Assembly (NCBI GenBank): GCA_937883755.1
Contig: CAKZYA010000014.1
Location: 1-64,000, forward strand
DNA: 64,000 nucleotides
From: an uncultured Flammeovirgaceae bacterium
GTDB taxonomy: Bacteria > Bacteroidota > Bacteroidia > Cytophagales > Cyclobacteriaceae
Direction of reading: 5' to 3'
This document shows, in pieces, positions 36,999 to 44,317 of this stretch (position 1 is its first letter; every line of letters begins with the position of its first letter). Below the pieces are notes generated by a model that did not search any database, had not been told where the DNA came from, and was given only the letters and a program-made list of their open reading frames with translations. A program made the translations under genes and the position numbers.

Positions 36999-37586
36999 CT
37001 AACGGGATTGGGTAAGTAGAGCGACAATCAGTGTTAGGGTGAGGTCGGCGTGCTGTTTTAGGTAGTGCTTGATAAAACTTATTGCCTGAGTTAACTGAAA
37101 ACGAGCAGTTTGGGGGGTGATTTCCATTAAAGAAGCTATTTCCCGAATAGTTTTTCCTTGCTGTTGCGCCATTTCGTAAACCAGCTTGCGTTTAGGCGGA
37201 AGAAGGGAAATAGCCCGTTGGGCAATGCTAGTGTATTCAGCGAATATCATCTCCTGCTCGGCGGTAGGGGTAGAATCATTCATCTGTTGATAAAGTTGAT
37301 CCCGTAAGCTTTTGTCTTGAGCTACCTTTCGTAAGAATTTCAGGTTTTCGTTTTTGGCAATCTGGTAGAGATAAGGCTCTAAGGGACGTTGAGGGTCAAT
37401 CTTGGTGCGATGCTGCCAAAATCTGTAAAAGATATTCTGGGTGATTTCCTGAGCATCTTCTGGCGAGTGCGTAAACTTTAGGGAAAAGCCATAGATTTGC
37501 TGATGGTAACGATCATAGATTGCCCGGAAAGCATCTTGGTGACCTTTCTTCAGGCGGGTAATGATTGTAGGTTGTTCGCGGTTCAT
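36999..37586 (-). CDS. ECF sigma-70 factor controlling the polysaccharide locus
   Basis: 195 residues. Region 2 (YDRYHQQIYGFSLKFTHSPE, followed by DAQEITQNIFYRFWQHR) and region 4 (LPPKRKLVYEMAQQQGKTIR, EIASLMEITPQTARFQL) are clear; region 3 is absent, as in ECF factors. The last 15 residues (DLTLTLIVALLTQSR) are hydrophobic. Paired with the FecR gene downstream. A perfect 19-bp palindrome lies 26-44 bp before the start codon, a likely control site for the whole locus. Confidence 0.93.
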   Translation of the reverse strand: MNREQPTIITRLKKGHQDAFRAIYDRYHQQIYGFSLKFTHSPEDAQEITQNIFYRFWQHRTKIDPQRPLEPYLYQIAKNENLKFLRKVAQDKSLRDQLYQQMNDSTPTAEQEMIFAEYTSIAQRAISLLPPKRKLVYEMAQQQGKTIREIASLMEITPQTARFQLTQAISFIKHYLKQHADLTLTLIVALLTQSR

Positions 37587-37611
37587 CAGTATCTAAGGCA
37601 AAAAAATATAT

Positions 37612-37630
37612 TTTGCTAGAATCTAGCAAA
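37612..37630. promoter_or_regulatory. Perfect 9-1-9 palindrome upstream of the ECF sigma gene
   Basis: TTTGCTAGA-A-TCTAGCAAA, 26-44 bp before the sigma start. The arm TTTG could also serve as a Bacteroidota -33 box, with the T-rich stretch at 37591-37600 near the -7 position, so a bound protein would block or touch polymerase. No regulator gene for it is obvious in the window. Seen directly; function inferred. Confidence 0.55.
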
Positions 37631-37749
37631 TTTTTAAAAATATTTCAATCTCTACCAGATATATAACCTTGTTTTTAACACATAATTTGTTGCTGGCGTA
37701 GCATCATAGAACTTTGTTCTAAGTACTCGCTATTTATTACTTTTATAGC

Positions 37750-38121
37750 ATGAAATTACGAATTCAAGGGAATAGTTTGCGGTTACGACTAACTCAGCCG
37801 GAGGTGCAACTTATTGGTGAGCTGGAAACAGTGCAAGAATCTATGGAGTTGGGAAGCGGAAGCCCGGATTTTACCTACTCTCTATATGTTCATACCGAAA
37901 ATCAGTCCGTACAGGTACAGCATCAGTCTCACGGAATCAGGGTGAGTATCTCTGCCGAGCTTGCCCAAAACTGGGCTTCTACTGATCAGGTGGGTATTGA
38001 GGAGCATATCACTCTCGGAAATGATAAGGAGCTACAGGTATTGATAGAGAAGGATTTCCGATGTTTGCACCGTAATAATAAAGAGGAACCTCACCAGTTT
38101 CCGAATCCGGCGGCTTCCTGA
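37750..38121 (+). CDS. Small conserved protein (DUF7009-like)
   Basis: 123 residues, soluble and beta-rich. The opening KLRIQGNSLRLRLTQPEV and the end VLIEKDFRCLH are conserved features I associate with a small Bacteroidota family (DUF7009, recalled from memory only). No known catalytic residue stands out. It is convergent with the DUF4202 gene (10 bp between the stops) and lies beside genes linked to molybdenum cofactor and siroheme. Function unknown. Confidence 0.7.
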   Translation: MKLRIQGNSLRLRLTQPEVQLIGELETVQESMELGSGSPDFTYSLYVHTENQSVQVQHQSHGIRVSISAELAQNWASTDQVGIEEHITLGNDKELQVLIEKDFRCLHRNNKEEPHQFPNPAAS

Positions 38122-38131
38122 CTATTCGCCT

Positions 38132-38731
38132 TTAAGCCGAAGCTTTCTTGATAATCGCTACTGAGTCTGGTGATAGTGGTAATTCTAAGGCAGCCTGTTG
38201 ACCAGCTTCTGACATTTTTTTCCAGGTTTTAGCAACAATATCAACCACTTTCTCTTCCGGGTGTTTTTGGGTGAAGTCAGTAAAGTAGTAGCGCAGAAAT
38301 ACCAGGCAGATCACATCTTCTAGCATCTGTACTTCGGGGTCGCGTTTTAGCTGTTTTTTGCTGAGTAAGGTTTTTACCCGGGTGATTATTTCTTCATTGT
38401 AGCCCAGCTCCTGCATAATTTCAGCAGTTCGTTCACCGTGAAACTTTTTGAGCTGATTTCGCCAAAGCAAGTACCCCTTTCTATCCATTGGGTACTTATT
38501 ACGGGGAATCTTCCAGCGTTCAATATGCTGGGCGTGAGTGGCTATTTGTAAAACTTCCGAAGCGTCGGGGCAAAACGATTGCAGCGTATCGCTCATTCGC
38601 CGGGAGTAGAGTAACTCAGAAGGCATAGGATTGCCAGCTTCATTATAATCCATACGCGGGTCTTTCCGGTTGGCATCATCAATTTTATCTAGCGTCCGAG
38701 TAAGATGGGAAGAAGAATCTTGGGTAGACAT
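38132..38731 (-). CDS. DUF4202 protein
   Basis: 199 residues, helical. 'LDKIDDANRKDPR...G...P.ELLYSRRMSD', ATHAQHIERWKIPRNKYPMD and GYLLWRNQLKKFH are the DUF4202 signature; the conserved His residues (THAQHIERW) recall HD-like metal sites. From memory, DUF4202 genes often sit in nitrate-assimilation and siroheme clusters. Here the gene just upstream is a decayed uroporphyrinogen-III methyltransferase, which fits that association. Confidence 0.88.
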   Translation of the reverse strand: MSTQDSSSHLTRTLDKIDDANRKDPRMDYNEAGNPMPSELLYSRRMSDTLQSFCPDASEVLQIATHAQHIERWKIPRNKYPMDRKGYLLWRNQLKKFHGERTAEIMQELGYNEEIITRVKTLLSKKQLKRDPEVQMLEDVICLVFLRYYFTDFTQKHPEEKVVDIVAKTWKKMSEAGQQAALELPLSPDSVAIIKKASA

Positions 38732-38740
38732 GAAGATTAA

Positions 38741-38830
38741 GTCGATTAGAGACCGGATACCGGAGACAGGAAGCCGGATTCTAAATATTTAAGCAATAAG
38801 TCTGGTCTTCCAATTCCAGTCTTCGGGTTC
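38741..38830. repeat. Purine/pyrimidine intergenic element F
   Basis: Purine half GAGACCGGATACCGGAGACA then GGAAGCCGGA; pyrimidine half TCTGGTCTTCC, TTCCAGTCTTCGGGTTCC. Its first 16 bases (ATTAGAGACCGGATAC, 38745-38760) occur as a perfect reverse complement at 39846-39861 in element G. Confidence 0.45.
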
Positions 38831-38832
38831 CG

Positions 38833-38940
38833 CTACACCAAAGCTAACTGATTTATCTTTTGTCGCCAACTAGCATCAAATTTATTCACCACTGTCCCAA
38901 TCACAATAATGGCCGGTGAACTAAGTTGTTTTTTTGATTG
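38833..38940 (-). pseudogene. cobA: Remnant of uroporphyrinogen-III C-methyltransferase (C-terminal end only)
   Basis: On the reverse strand the frame ending at a TAG (38833-38835) reads ...SSPAIIVIGTVVNKFDASW. SPAIIVIG.VV is the conserved C-terminal end of SUMT/CobA proteins. Upstream of it a run of seven A (about 38928-38934) marks a possible frameshift, and beyond about 38976 no trace of the remaining ~220 residues is visible. The nearest in-frame ATG (38976) would give only 47 residues. It lies between DUF4202 and mobA, so a siroheme/nitrate gene probably stood here. Confidence 0.5.
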
Positions 38941-39190
38941 CTTCAATATCATGAAGAAATTGGAGATGAATAGCATGGTAGAACTAATAGAAGGATCGCA
39001 GAAGAACGGGCTTTGAAGGACGCTTTATATACGTAGTGTCAAGATGTTAGGGTGTTATTGTGTTCAGGTGCTCGTGAATGCTGTTTTTAGGTTAATAAGA
39101 TTCTAAGTTCAAATTTCAAATGCTATATACTCTAGACTCATTAGTCATACTTGAACATTTAAACACAGGAACACAAACTAAAACACTATC
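38941..39190. other. Intergenic sequence upstream of mobA
   Basis: AT-rich, no gene recognised. Presumably holds the mobA promoter and debris of the missing methyltransferase gene. Confidence 0.35.
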
Positions 39191-39790
39191 GTGAGTACCA
39201 AGCGAAATAATATCTTTGCCCTCATTCTTTGCGGAGGATTAAGTTCTCGGATGGGAACCGATAAAGGCTTGAAGGAGGCTGATGGTACGCCTTGGGCTCA
39301 ACAGTTGTATCAGCGACTTTCTGCCATTGGATTTACTACCTACTTTTCAGTTCGTCCTGATCAGACGGATGCTTATCATCAGCGATTACCCGATATTCCT
39401 CTCATAACCGATGAGGTGCTGACGGGTATAAACGGACCATTGCGAGGCATTCTCTCGGCACACCGAAAATTTACCGGGCAACACCTATTGCTCGTACCCT
39501 GTGATATGCCTTTGCTGTCGGAAGATGTGTTTGCTTTATGGCTGAAGACTTTTCAAGAACAGGGAAAAACGGTGATTAGCTGCACCGAGAAATGTCATCA
39601 GCCTCTGTGTGGAATTTACCACCAAATGGGTTTATCTTATCTAGACGAATTATATCAGCAACAAAGATTGGTTGATCAAAGTATGCACGCCATCCTAGAT
39701 AATTATCTTCAGCCCGATTATCTAGATATTCCAGCAAAGATGAAGCCGATGTACAAGAACTTCAATACTCCTCAAGATAGCGATTATTGA
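39191..39790 (+). CDS. mobA: Molybdenum cofactor guanylyltransferase
   Basis: 199 residues, started by GTG at 39191, directly before the nucleotide-binding motif LILCGGLSSRMGTDKG (11-26), which matches the LxGGxSxRMGxDK signature. Further GT-A fold marks: INGPLRGILSAH and LLVPCDMPLLS (metal-binding Asp). Transfers GMP to molybdopterin to make the guanine dinucleotide cofactor used by nitrate reductase-type enzymes. No molybdoenzyme is in the window. Between the decayed methyltransferase and element G. Confidence 0.9.
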   Translation: MSTKRNNIFALILCGGLSSRMGTDKGLKEADGTPWAQQLYQRLSAIGFTTYFSVRPDQTDAYHQRLPDIPLITDEVLTGINGPLRGILSAHRKFTGQHLLLVPCDMPLLSEDVFALWLKTFQEQGKTVISCTEKCHQPLCGIYHQMGLSYLDELYQQQRLVDQSMHAILDNYLQPDYLDIPAKMKPMYKNFNTPQDSDY

Positions 39791-39802
39791 TTTTTAATTG
39801 CC

Positions 39803-39890
39803 ATCTCTTCTTTGCCATTGATCATTTGCGCTTTATTCTTCTGCAGTATCCGGTCTCTAATATCAATTGTCCGTTGCTCCCTCTAAGCGT
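39803..39890. repeat. Purine/pyrimidine intergenic element G (pyrimidine half)
   Basis: Pyrimidine-rich: CATCTCTTCTTTGCC, GTATCCGGTCTCTAAT, CGTTGCTCCCTCT. The 16-mer at 39846-39861 is the exact reverse complement of 38745-38760. Confidence 0.4.
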
Positions 39891-39994
39891 CTAGCCTAAC
39901 TATCATCTTTTTGATTACCCTTTGGTTACATTCGGGTAGGGGTGTTGCGACTTAGGGGTAAATCAGTGTTGTTTACCCTTAAACCTAATTCGTT

Positions 39995-40456
39995 ATGATC
40001 TCATCGCAGACCTTGGCCACCGTGTTCAGCATATTGGTAATGCTTGCTCTGTTGTGGCCCATTCAGGAAAACTGGAGAAAAAAGCCGAAGGATAATTTTC
40101 CCCTATCGTACTATCCTATGTTTTCGCACAAGCGGAATACAACCTACTCCATGCCGTATTTGGTCGGTTACGACTCGTTGCAAAATCGCTATTTTATTCC
40201 CTACCAATACGCGGGCACGGGTGGGTTCAACCAGGTGCGGCGGCAAATGCGGCAGATGGTTCGGGAAGATCGGCACGACGAACTTATTGAACGGGTAGCT
40301 CAGCAATTGGGCGAAACCCAACGTTCTCCCTTTGATCAGCTTGAAAGAGTCGACTTGGTAAAGGGAAAGTACCACTTTGAAGACTACTTCCTACATAATC
40401 AAAAAGCACCTATTTCTGAGAAACTATTGAGTACAAGAAAAATAACGAACCCATGA
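39995..40456 (+). CDS. Single-pass membrane protein, partner of the HTTM-DCC gene
   Basis: 153 residues with one N-terminal helix (about 6-22), then a soluble domain with FPLSYYPMFSHKR. It has no family name that I recognise, but small proteins with the YPMFS motif occur next to HTTM membrane proteins. Stop overlaps the following start by 4 bp (ATGA at 40453-40456), so both are made together. Possibly a subunit of the membrane enzyme encoded next. Confidence 0.75.
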   Translation: MISSQTLATVFSILVMLALLWPIQENWRKKPKDNFPLSYYPMFSHKRNTTYSMPYLVGYDSLQNRYFIPYQYAGTGGFNQVRRQMRQMVREDRHDELIERVAQQLGETQRSPFDQLERVDLVKGKYHFEDYFLHNQKAPISEKLLSTRKITNP

Positions 40457-41793
40457 ACGCTCTAACCCAAAGACTCCATCAATTTTGGTATCAACCGGCT
40501 CCGGCAGAGCGAATTGCTATTCTCCGCATTGCTACTGGGGGTTTTGCTCTGTGGTACCTACTCTCACGTTATGAGATGCTTCAGAAGCTATCTCGCTCAG
40601 ATATTACCATGTTTGAACCCGTTGGCTTAGCCAAAATACTATACGAACCGATAGCTCCCGGCGTATTCACCCTACTGTTGCTGGTAACGATTTTATTCAA
40701 TGTAGCTTACATTGCCGGATGGAAATTTAAGTGGACCGGGCCAGTGTTTGCTTTGCTATTACTCTTTTTATTGAGTTATCGCAACTCCTGGACAATGATT
40801 TACCACAACCGTATTGCGTTGGTATTGCACGTTTTTATTATCGGCGTGGTAGCATCCGCGGACGCCTTCTCGGTAGATGCTTGGGAAAAGGCCAAAGCTG
40901 GAGCCAAGAAAGCTACCGCCCACTGGCGATACGGCTGGCCAATCAGATTGATATGTGCCGGAACGGTGTTGACGTACTTTCTGTCAGGAATAGCCAAAGT
41001 GCTAGGTGAGCTTGCCTGGGATTGGGTAAGTGGCGAAGCCATGCGCTCTCAGGTAGCCATTGACGCACTACGAAAAGAGCTGCTAGGCGGAAAGGCCGAG
41101 CCATTGTTTGAATGGTTGTACCCCCACGCCGAACTATTTTTGTTTTTCGCGATTGGTACTATGATTATTGAATTGGGCGCTCCCTTTGCCTTGGCGGGTC
41201 GCCGAGTTGGAATGGTTTGGGCGGTGCTAACCTGGCTGATGCACTGGGGTATATTCTTTATCATGGGCATTCGTTTTCGCCATCATATGAGCGGTATCCT
41301 GTTTTTACCCTTCTTTGAAGTTGAAAAGTTGGGGTCGTGGCTACAACGAGTAAAGAGTCGTGTCTCAAAAGCTGAAAAAGTAACAACTAAGCAAAACATG
41401 AAACCAGCAGTGGTGCTGTTTGATGGAGTTTGTAACTTCTGCGACGCTTCAGTACGTTTTGTGTTAGATCGCGACTCCAAAGAATATTTTCAGTTTGCTT
41501 CGCTACAATCATCAGTCGGGCGGCGTTTACTGCAACAATACCAAGCGCAGCAGGATTTATCTACTATTATATTGATTGAAAACGGTCGGATGTATCTTCG
41601 TAGTACTGCGGTTCTCCGGATTGCCCGACGCTTAGACGGGGCTTGGCCTTTGCTATACGGATTGATGGTAGTGCCTGCTTCAGTACGGGATACCGTGTAC
41701 CGATGGATAGCTCAGCATCGTTACCAATGGTTTGGGCAAAAAACCGTGTGCGAATTGCCTCAGCCTGGGATTCAACAACGATTCTTGAACTAA
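40453..41793 (+). CDS. HTTM membrane domain fused to DCC thiol-disulfide oxidoreductase domain
   Basis: 446 residues. Residues about 1-300 are a multi-helix HTTM (vitamin K-dependent gamma-carboxylase-like) membrane region: FWYQPAPAERIAILRIATGG, SYRNSWTMIYHNR, YFLSGIAKVLG, MHWGIFFIMGIRFRHHM. Residues about 315-430 are a DCC/DUF393 domain starting VLFDGVCNFCDASVRFVLDR with the redox pair Cys327 and Cys330. The fusion suggests thiol-driven redox chemistry at the membrane, perhaps quinone-linked. A terminator-like hairpin follows at 41825-41856. Confidence 0.88.
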   Translation: MNALTQRLHQFWYQPAPAERIAILRIATGGFALWYLLSRYEMLQKLSRSDITMFEPVGLAKILYEPIAPGVFTLLLLVTILFNVAYIAGWKFKWTGPVFALLLLFLLSYRNSWTMIYHNRIALVLHVFIIGVVASADAFSVDAWEKAKAGAKKATAHWRYGWPIRLICAGTVLTYFLSGIAKVLGELAWDWVSGEAMRSQVAIDALRKELLGGKAEPLFEWLYPHAELFLFFAIGTMIIELGAPFALAGRRVGMVWAVLTWLMHWGIFFIMGIRFRHHMSGILFLPFFEVEKLGSWLQRVKSRVSKAEKVTTKQNMKPAVVLFDGVCNFCDASVRFVLDRDSKEYFQFASLQSSVGRRLLQQYQAQQDLSTIILIENGRMYLRSTAVLRIARRLDGAWPLLYGLMVVPASVRDTVYRWIAQHRYQWFGQKTVCELPQPGIQQRFLN

Positions 41794-42112
41794 TAGTCTG
41801 TTCGTCTTTATCCGGCAAACATCTAAAACAGGGCTTTTGTAAAGGAGCTCTGTTTTCCTTCACTCACGGTCTCGGGTATGAAACGTAGGGTATTTCGGAG
41901 CTGCGTACCTGTCCACCCAGACAAAGCTTGTTAAGAAACTAAACTTACAAAAGGTACTATCCGCCCTATATTTTATACCTAATGTTATGTGGCGTTTGAT
42001 TTCTTCTAAATCTTTGCAAAATAACCTTTACTGGCCTTAGCTATATCTTCTTTTCAGGATGTCTATTCTCTTTTTGATTCCAAATCACAACCCTACAAAT
42101 AGAGTATTCGAG
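41794..42112. other. Intergenic region downstream of the HTTM-DCC gene
   Basis: 319 bp between convergent genes. Apart from the terminator hairpin at 41825-41856 nothing is recognised. GTTATGTGGC near 41985-41994 resembles, inverted, a sequence near 44216-44225 on the other side of the next three genes. Confidence 0.4.
41825..41856 (+). terminator. Rho-independent terminator candidate
   Basis: AAAACAGGGC pairs with GCTCTGTTTT (one mismatch) around a 12-base loop, 31 bp after the stop of the HTTM-DCC gene; the right arm ends in TTTT. Works in the forward direction; the AAAA of the left arm gives it a U-run in reverse as well. Confidence 0.6.
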
Positions 42113-42763
42113 TCAAAGTCCAATCCTATTCCAATACCACTCTGGAAACCAAAAACTAATTGCTATCAAAACTGCCAATAGAGGCATGTTTAGTACTGCT
42201 CTGACAATTAGGAAGAACTCGAGCGGCATCAAAATCTGAGTGACAATCAATACCACGGCCGAAAGTAAGTATGCCCATGCCCAGATAGAGGTCAGTAAAA
42301 GCCAAGCAGATTTAAACTCTTTTGTTTTACGAAAATCTTTCATTTCAGCAGAGTTTGGGATACTTCCCATAGCCTCAGCCAATATTAGTATAAGGGGGCG
42401 AGAAAAGGTTAACGACACAAGAAACGCTAAGCTCCAGAGAAGGTGATCAATAGCAGAAGTTGCCAAATAGAAATCAGGATTAAACGTGATGATAGTTCCT
42501 ATAATTTCTATCAATGTCAATGGGATAGATAATATTGCAAAGAGATTTATTTTTCTGAATACGAAGTGTGTTACAAGCACCACAACTACTCCCCAAGATG
42601 CAGCTATCAAAGCACCAATCGGCGGTTTGCTATACTGGTAAAACACATAATAAACGATAATTGGTATTAAACCTCCTACGATAAACGCCTTTAAAGGAAA
42701 GTGCTCTCGTATGGAAACCCACCAAGATGGGTTTTCGCGATTCTCTTTATTGCTACCATCCAT
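42113..42763 (-). CDS. Six-helix membrane protein of unknown function
   Basis: 216 residues with about six hydrophobic helices starting near residue 25 (LKAFIVGGLIPIIVYYVFY). No known motif. Starts 26 bp after the stop of the barrel-protein gene and so probably belongs to the same transcript as that gene and perhaps the Crp-family gene. AT-rich compared with the flanks. Confidence 0.65.
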   Translation of the reverse strand: MDGSNKENRENPSWWVSIREHFPLKAFIVGGLIPIIVYYVFYQYSKPPIGALIAASWGVVVVLVTHFVFRKINLFAILSIPLTLIEIIGTIITFNPDFYLATSAIDHLLWSLAFLVSLTFSRPLILILAEAMGSIPNSAEMKDFRKTKEFKSAWLLLTSIWAWAYLLSAVVLIVTQILMPLEFFLIVRAVLNMPLLAVLIAISFWFPEWYWNRIGL

Positions 42764-42789
42764 GTCTTGACAAAATAATCAGGCTATTC

Positions 42790-43503
42790 TTAAAACAGGA
42801 ATCGCCATGTGAAGTGTATGGGTAATATCTCAGAAGAATTATCGTCAAACATTGGGTTCAGCTGATACATGAAGCCTAATGTAGAAGCGTTAAGCAAGTC
42901 AAAGTTTTGGAAGAATTGCCCTTTAAACCCAATCATTAGTTCCAATTGCAAGCTCGTTTGATTGGTGAAATCAGATAGTGAAAGTGTTTCATTTTCATCC
43001 TCACTGCGATAGAAATAACTTGTTTCAGCACCAAGAAAGTCCAACGACTGTACAAATCGCAGTCCACTTTGCACAAACATGTTCCGTGAACTAGCAGCGT
43101 TGTTTTCTAAAAAGTAAAATCTGCCTTGTAGAGGGATAGCAATATTTCTTTGTCTTAGTCCTGTATATTTTTTGTCAGGTTCAGCTTCAATTAAAGTAAA
43201 CCCAGCATTTGAACCAAATTGAATGTCGCCATCAAAATTGTACGTAACCTGCTCAAATTCAACCCCTGCAACTACAGAAAGTCGCTTGTGAAATGCGCGT
43301 TCATACATAAGCCCCAACTGAAGGTTATTGCTCCCAGCAAAATATATATCTGGTGGAAATTGCCTAAGTACAGAAGAGCCTGCCCCAAAACTGATATAAA
43401 GATTATCGTGCTTTTTAAATACCTCAGTATTCTCTTGTGCCTGTGTTGCAGCGAAAGCACCTAAAGCTAAAATTGTCAATAAAAATCTCTTGTAAGCTTT
43501 CAT
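42790..43503 (-). CDS. Outer-membrane beta-barrel protein (PorT-like/OmpW-like size)
   Basis: 237 residues with signal peptide MKAYKRFLLTILALGAFA ending ATQAQ. Alternating strands such as LYISFGAGSSVLRQFP, LQLGLMYERAFHKRLSVVAG, FVQSGLRFVQSLDFLGA and the aromatic end FTWRFLF are typical of an eight-stranded porin-like barrel of Bacteroidota. No more specific assignment possible. Between the Crp-family gene and the six-helix membrane protein. Confidence 0.75.
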   Translation of the reverse strand: MKAYKRFLLTILALGAFAATQAQENTEVFKKHDNLYISFGAGSSVLRQFPPDIYFAGSNNLQLGLMYERAFHKRLSVVAGVEFEQVTYNFDGDIQFGSNAGFTLIEAEPDKKYTGLRQRNIAIPLQGRFYFLENNAASSRNMFVQSGLRFVQSLDFLGAETSYFYRSEDENETLSLSDFTNQTSLQLELMIGFKGQFFQNFDLLNASTLGFMYQLNPMFDDNSSEILPIHFTWRFLF

Positions 43504-43569
43504 GATTTCTTGTTTTTAAGATCTCATGACAAAGTTCATAAGAGGTAAGCAGACATAAAATAACCTTGG

Positions 43570-44172
43570 TTAAGTTCGATTTCTGTTTTTGTAAATTCTT
43601 CTTTTGATCCTACTAAGTGATTCTGGTTGTACTTGCAGATAGGTAGCCAGATATTTTTGAGGAATACGATGGATGTACTCTGGATACTGGGACAGTAAGT
43701 CCAGATATAGTTCTTCAGGGGTTAAAGTAAGAAGTTGAATTTCACGTTTTTCTCGCCAGATGTAATAGCTTTCCGTTATCAATCTACCTATTCTTTCTCC
43801 AGTAGCAGAATCATAGTATAAGGTTTGCAAGCTATCATAGTGGATGCTTATTAAGGTTACTTCTTCAATAGCTTCAATCGAGATAAGCGAAGGGCTTCTC
43901 GATAAAAAAGAAGCAAAGGAATTACTCAATTCATTCTCAAATGCAAATTCAAAGTTGATTTCGCGACCATCTTTGTGGACATAGTGTCTTACACAACCAA
44001 TTGCTACAGAAGAAAGGTAGTTTTCCGTTTCACCCTCTCTAATAATGTTCTCGCCTTGTTCAAAGTGTCTTACCTTCAAGTACGGTTTTATTGTGGCCCA
44101 ATTCTCCTCGGTAATAGGTGCACCCTCCTCTAAGGCAGTTCTGAATGAATGGTATTTGTGATCCTCGCTCAA
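43570..44172 (-). CDS. Crp/Fnr family transcriptional regulator
   Basis: 200 residues. Cyclic-nucleotide-binding-like jelly roll (about 25-125: YLKVRHFEQGENIIREGE, AIGCVRHYVHKDGREINFEF, DSLQTLYYD) and a C-terminal helix-turn-helix (about 165-195: IPQKYLATYLQVQPESLSRI). Bacteroidota members of this type often lack a cNMP-binding Arg and sense other signals. First gene of a short leftward group with the barrel and the membrane protein, which are its likely targets. Confidence 0.88.
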   Translation of the reverse strand: MSEDHKYHSFRTALEEGAPITEENWATIKPYLKVRHFEQGENIIREGETENYLSSVAIGCVRHYVHKDGREINFEFAFENELSNSFASFLSRSPSLISIEAIEEVTLISIHYDSLQTLYYDSATGERIGRLITESYYIWREKREIQLLTLTPEELYLDLLSQYPEYIHRIPQKYLATYLQVQPESLSRIKRRIYKNRNRT

Positions 44173-44317
44173 AAGAATTTGTTGTTATGCTTAGAACTCA
44201 GGGTTTGTATCGCTATGCCACACAACTAATTGATAATGGTAATATAGCAATTACTGTTAGAGAGTGCCAAGTGGAGAGGACGCTTAAAAATTGTACTTCA
44301 AGACTATGATTGCGACA

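Noticed and set aside
41985-44225. Inverted GTTRTGTGGC words on both sides of the Crp/barrel/membrane-protein group, suggesting a mobile unit
   Set aside because: Only about nine matching bases with no target duplication or recombinase; could be chance.
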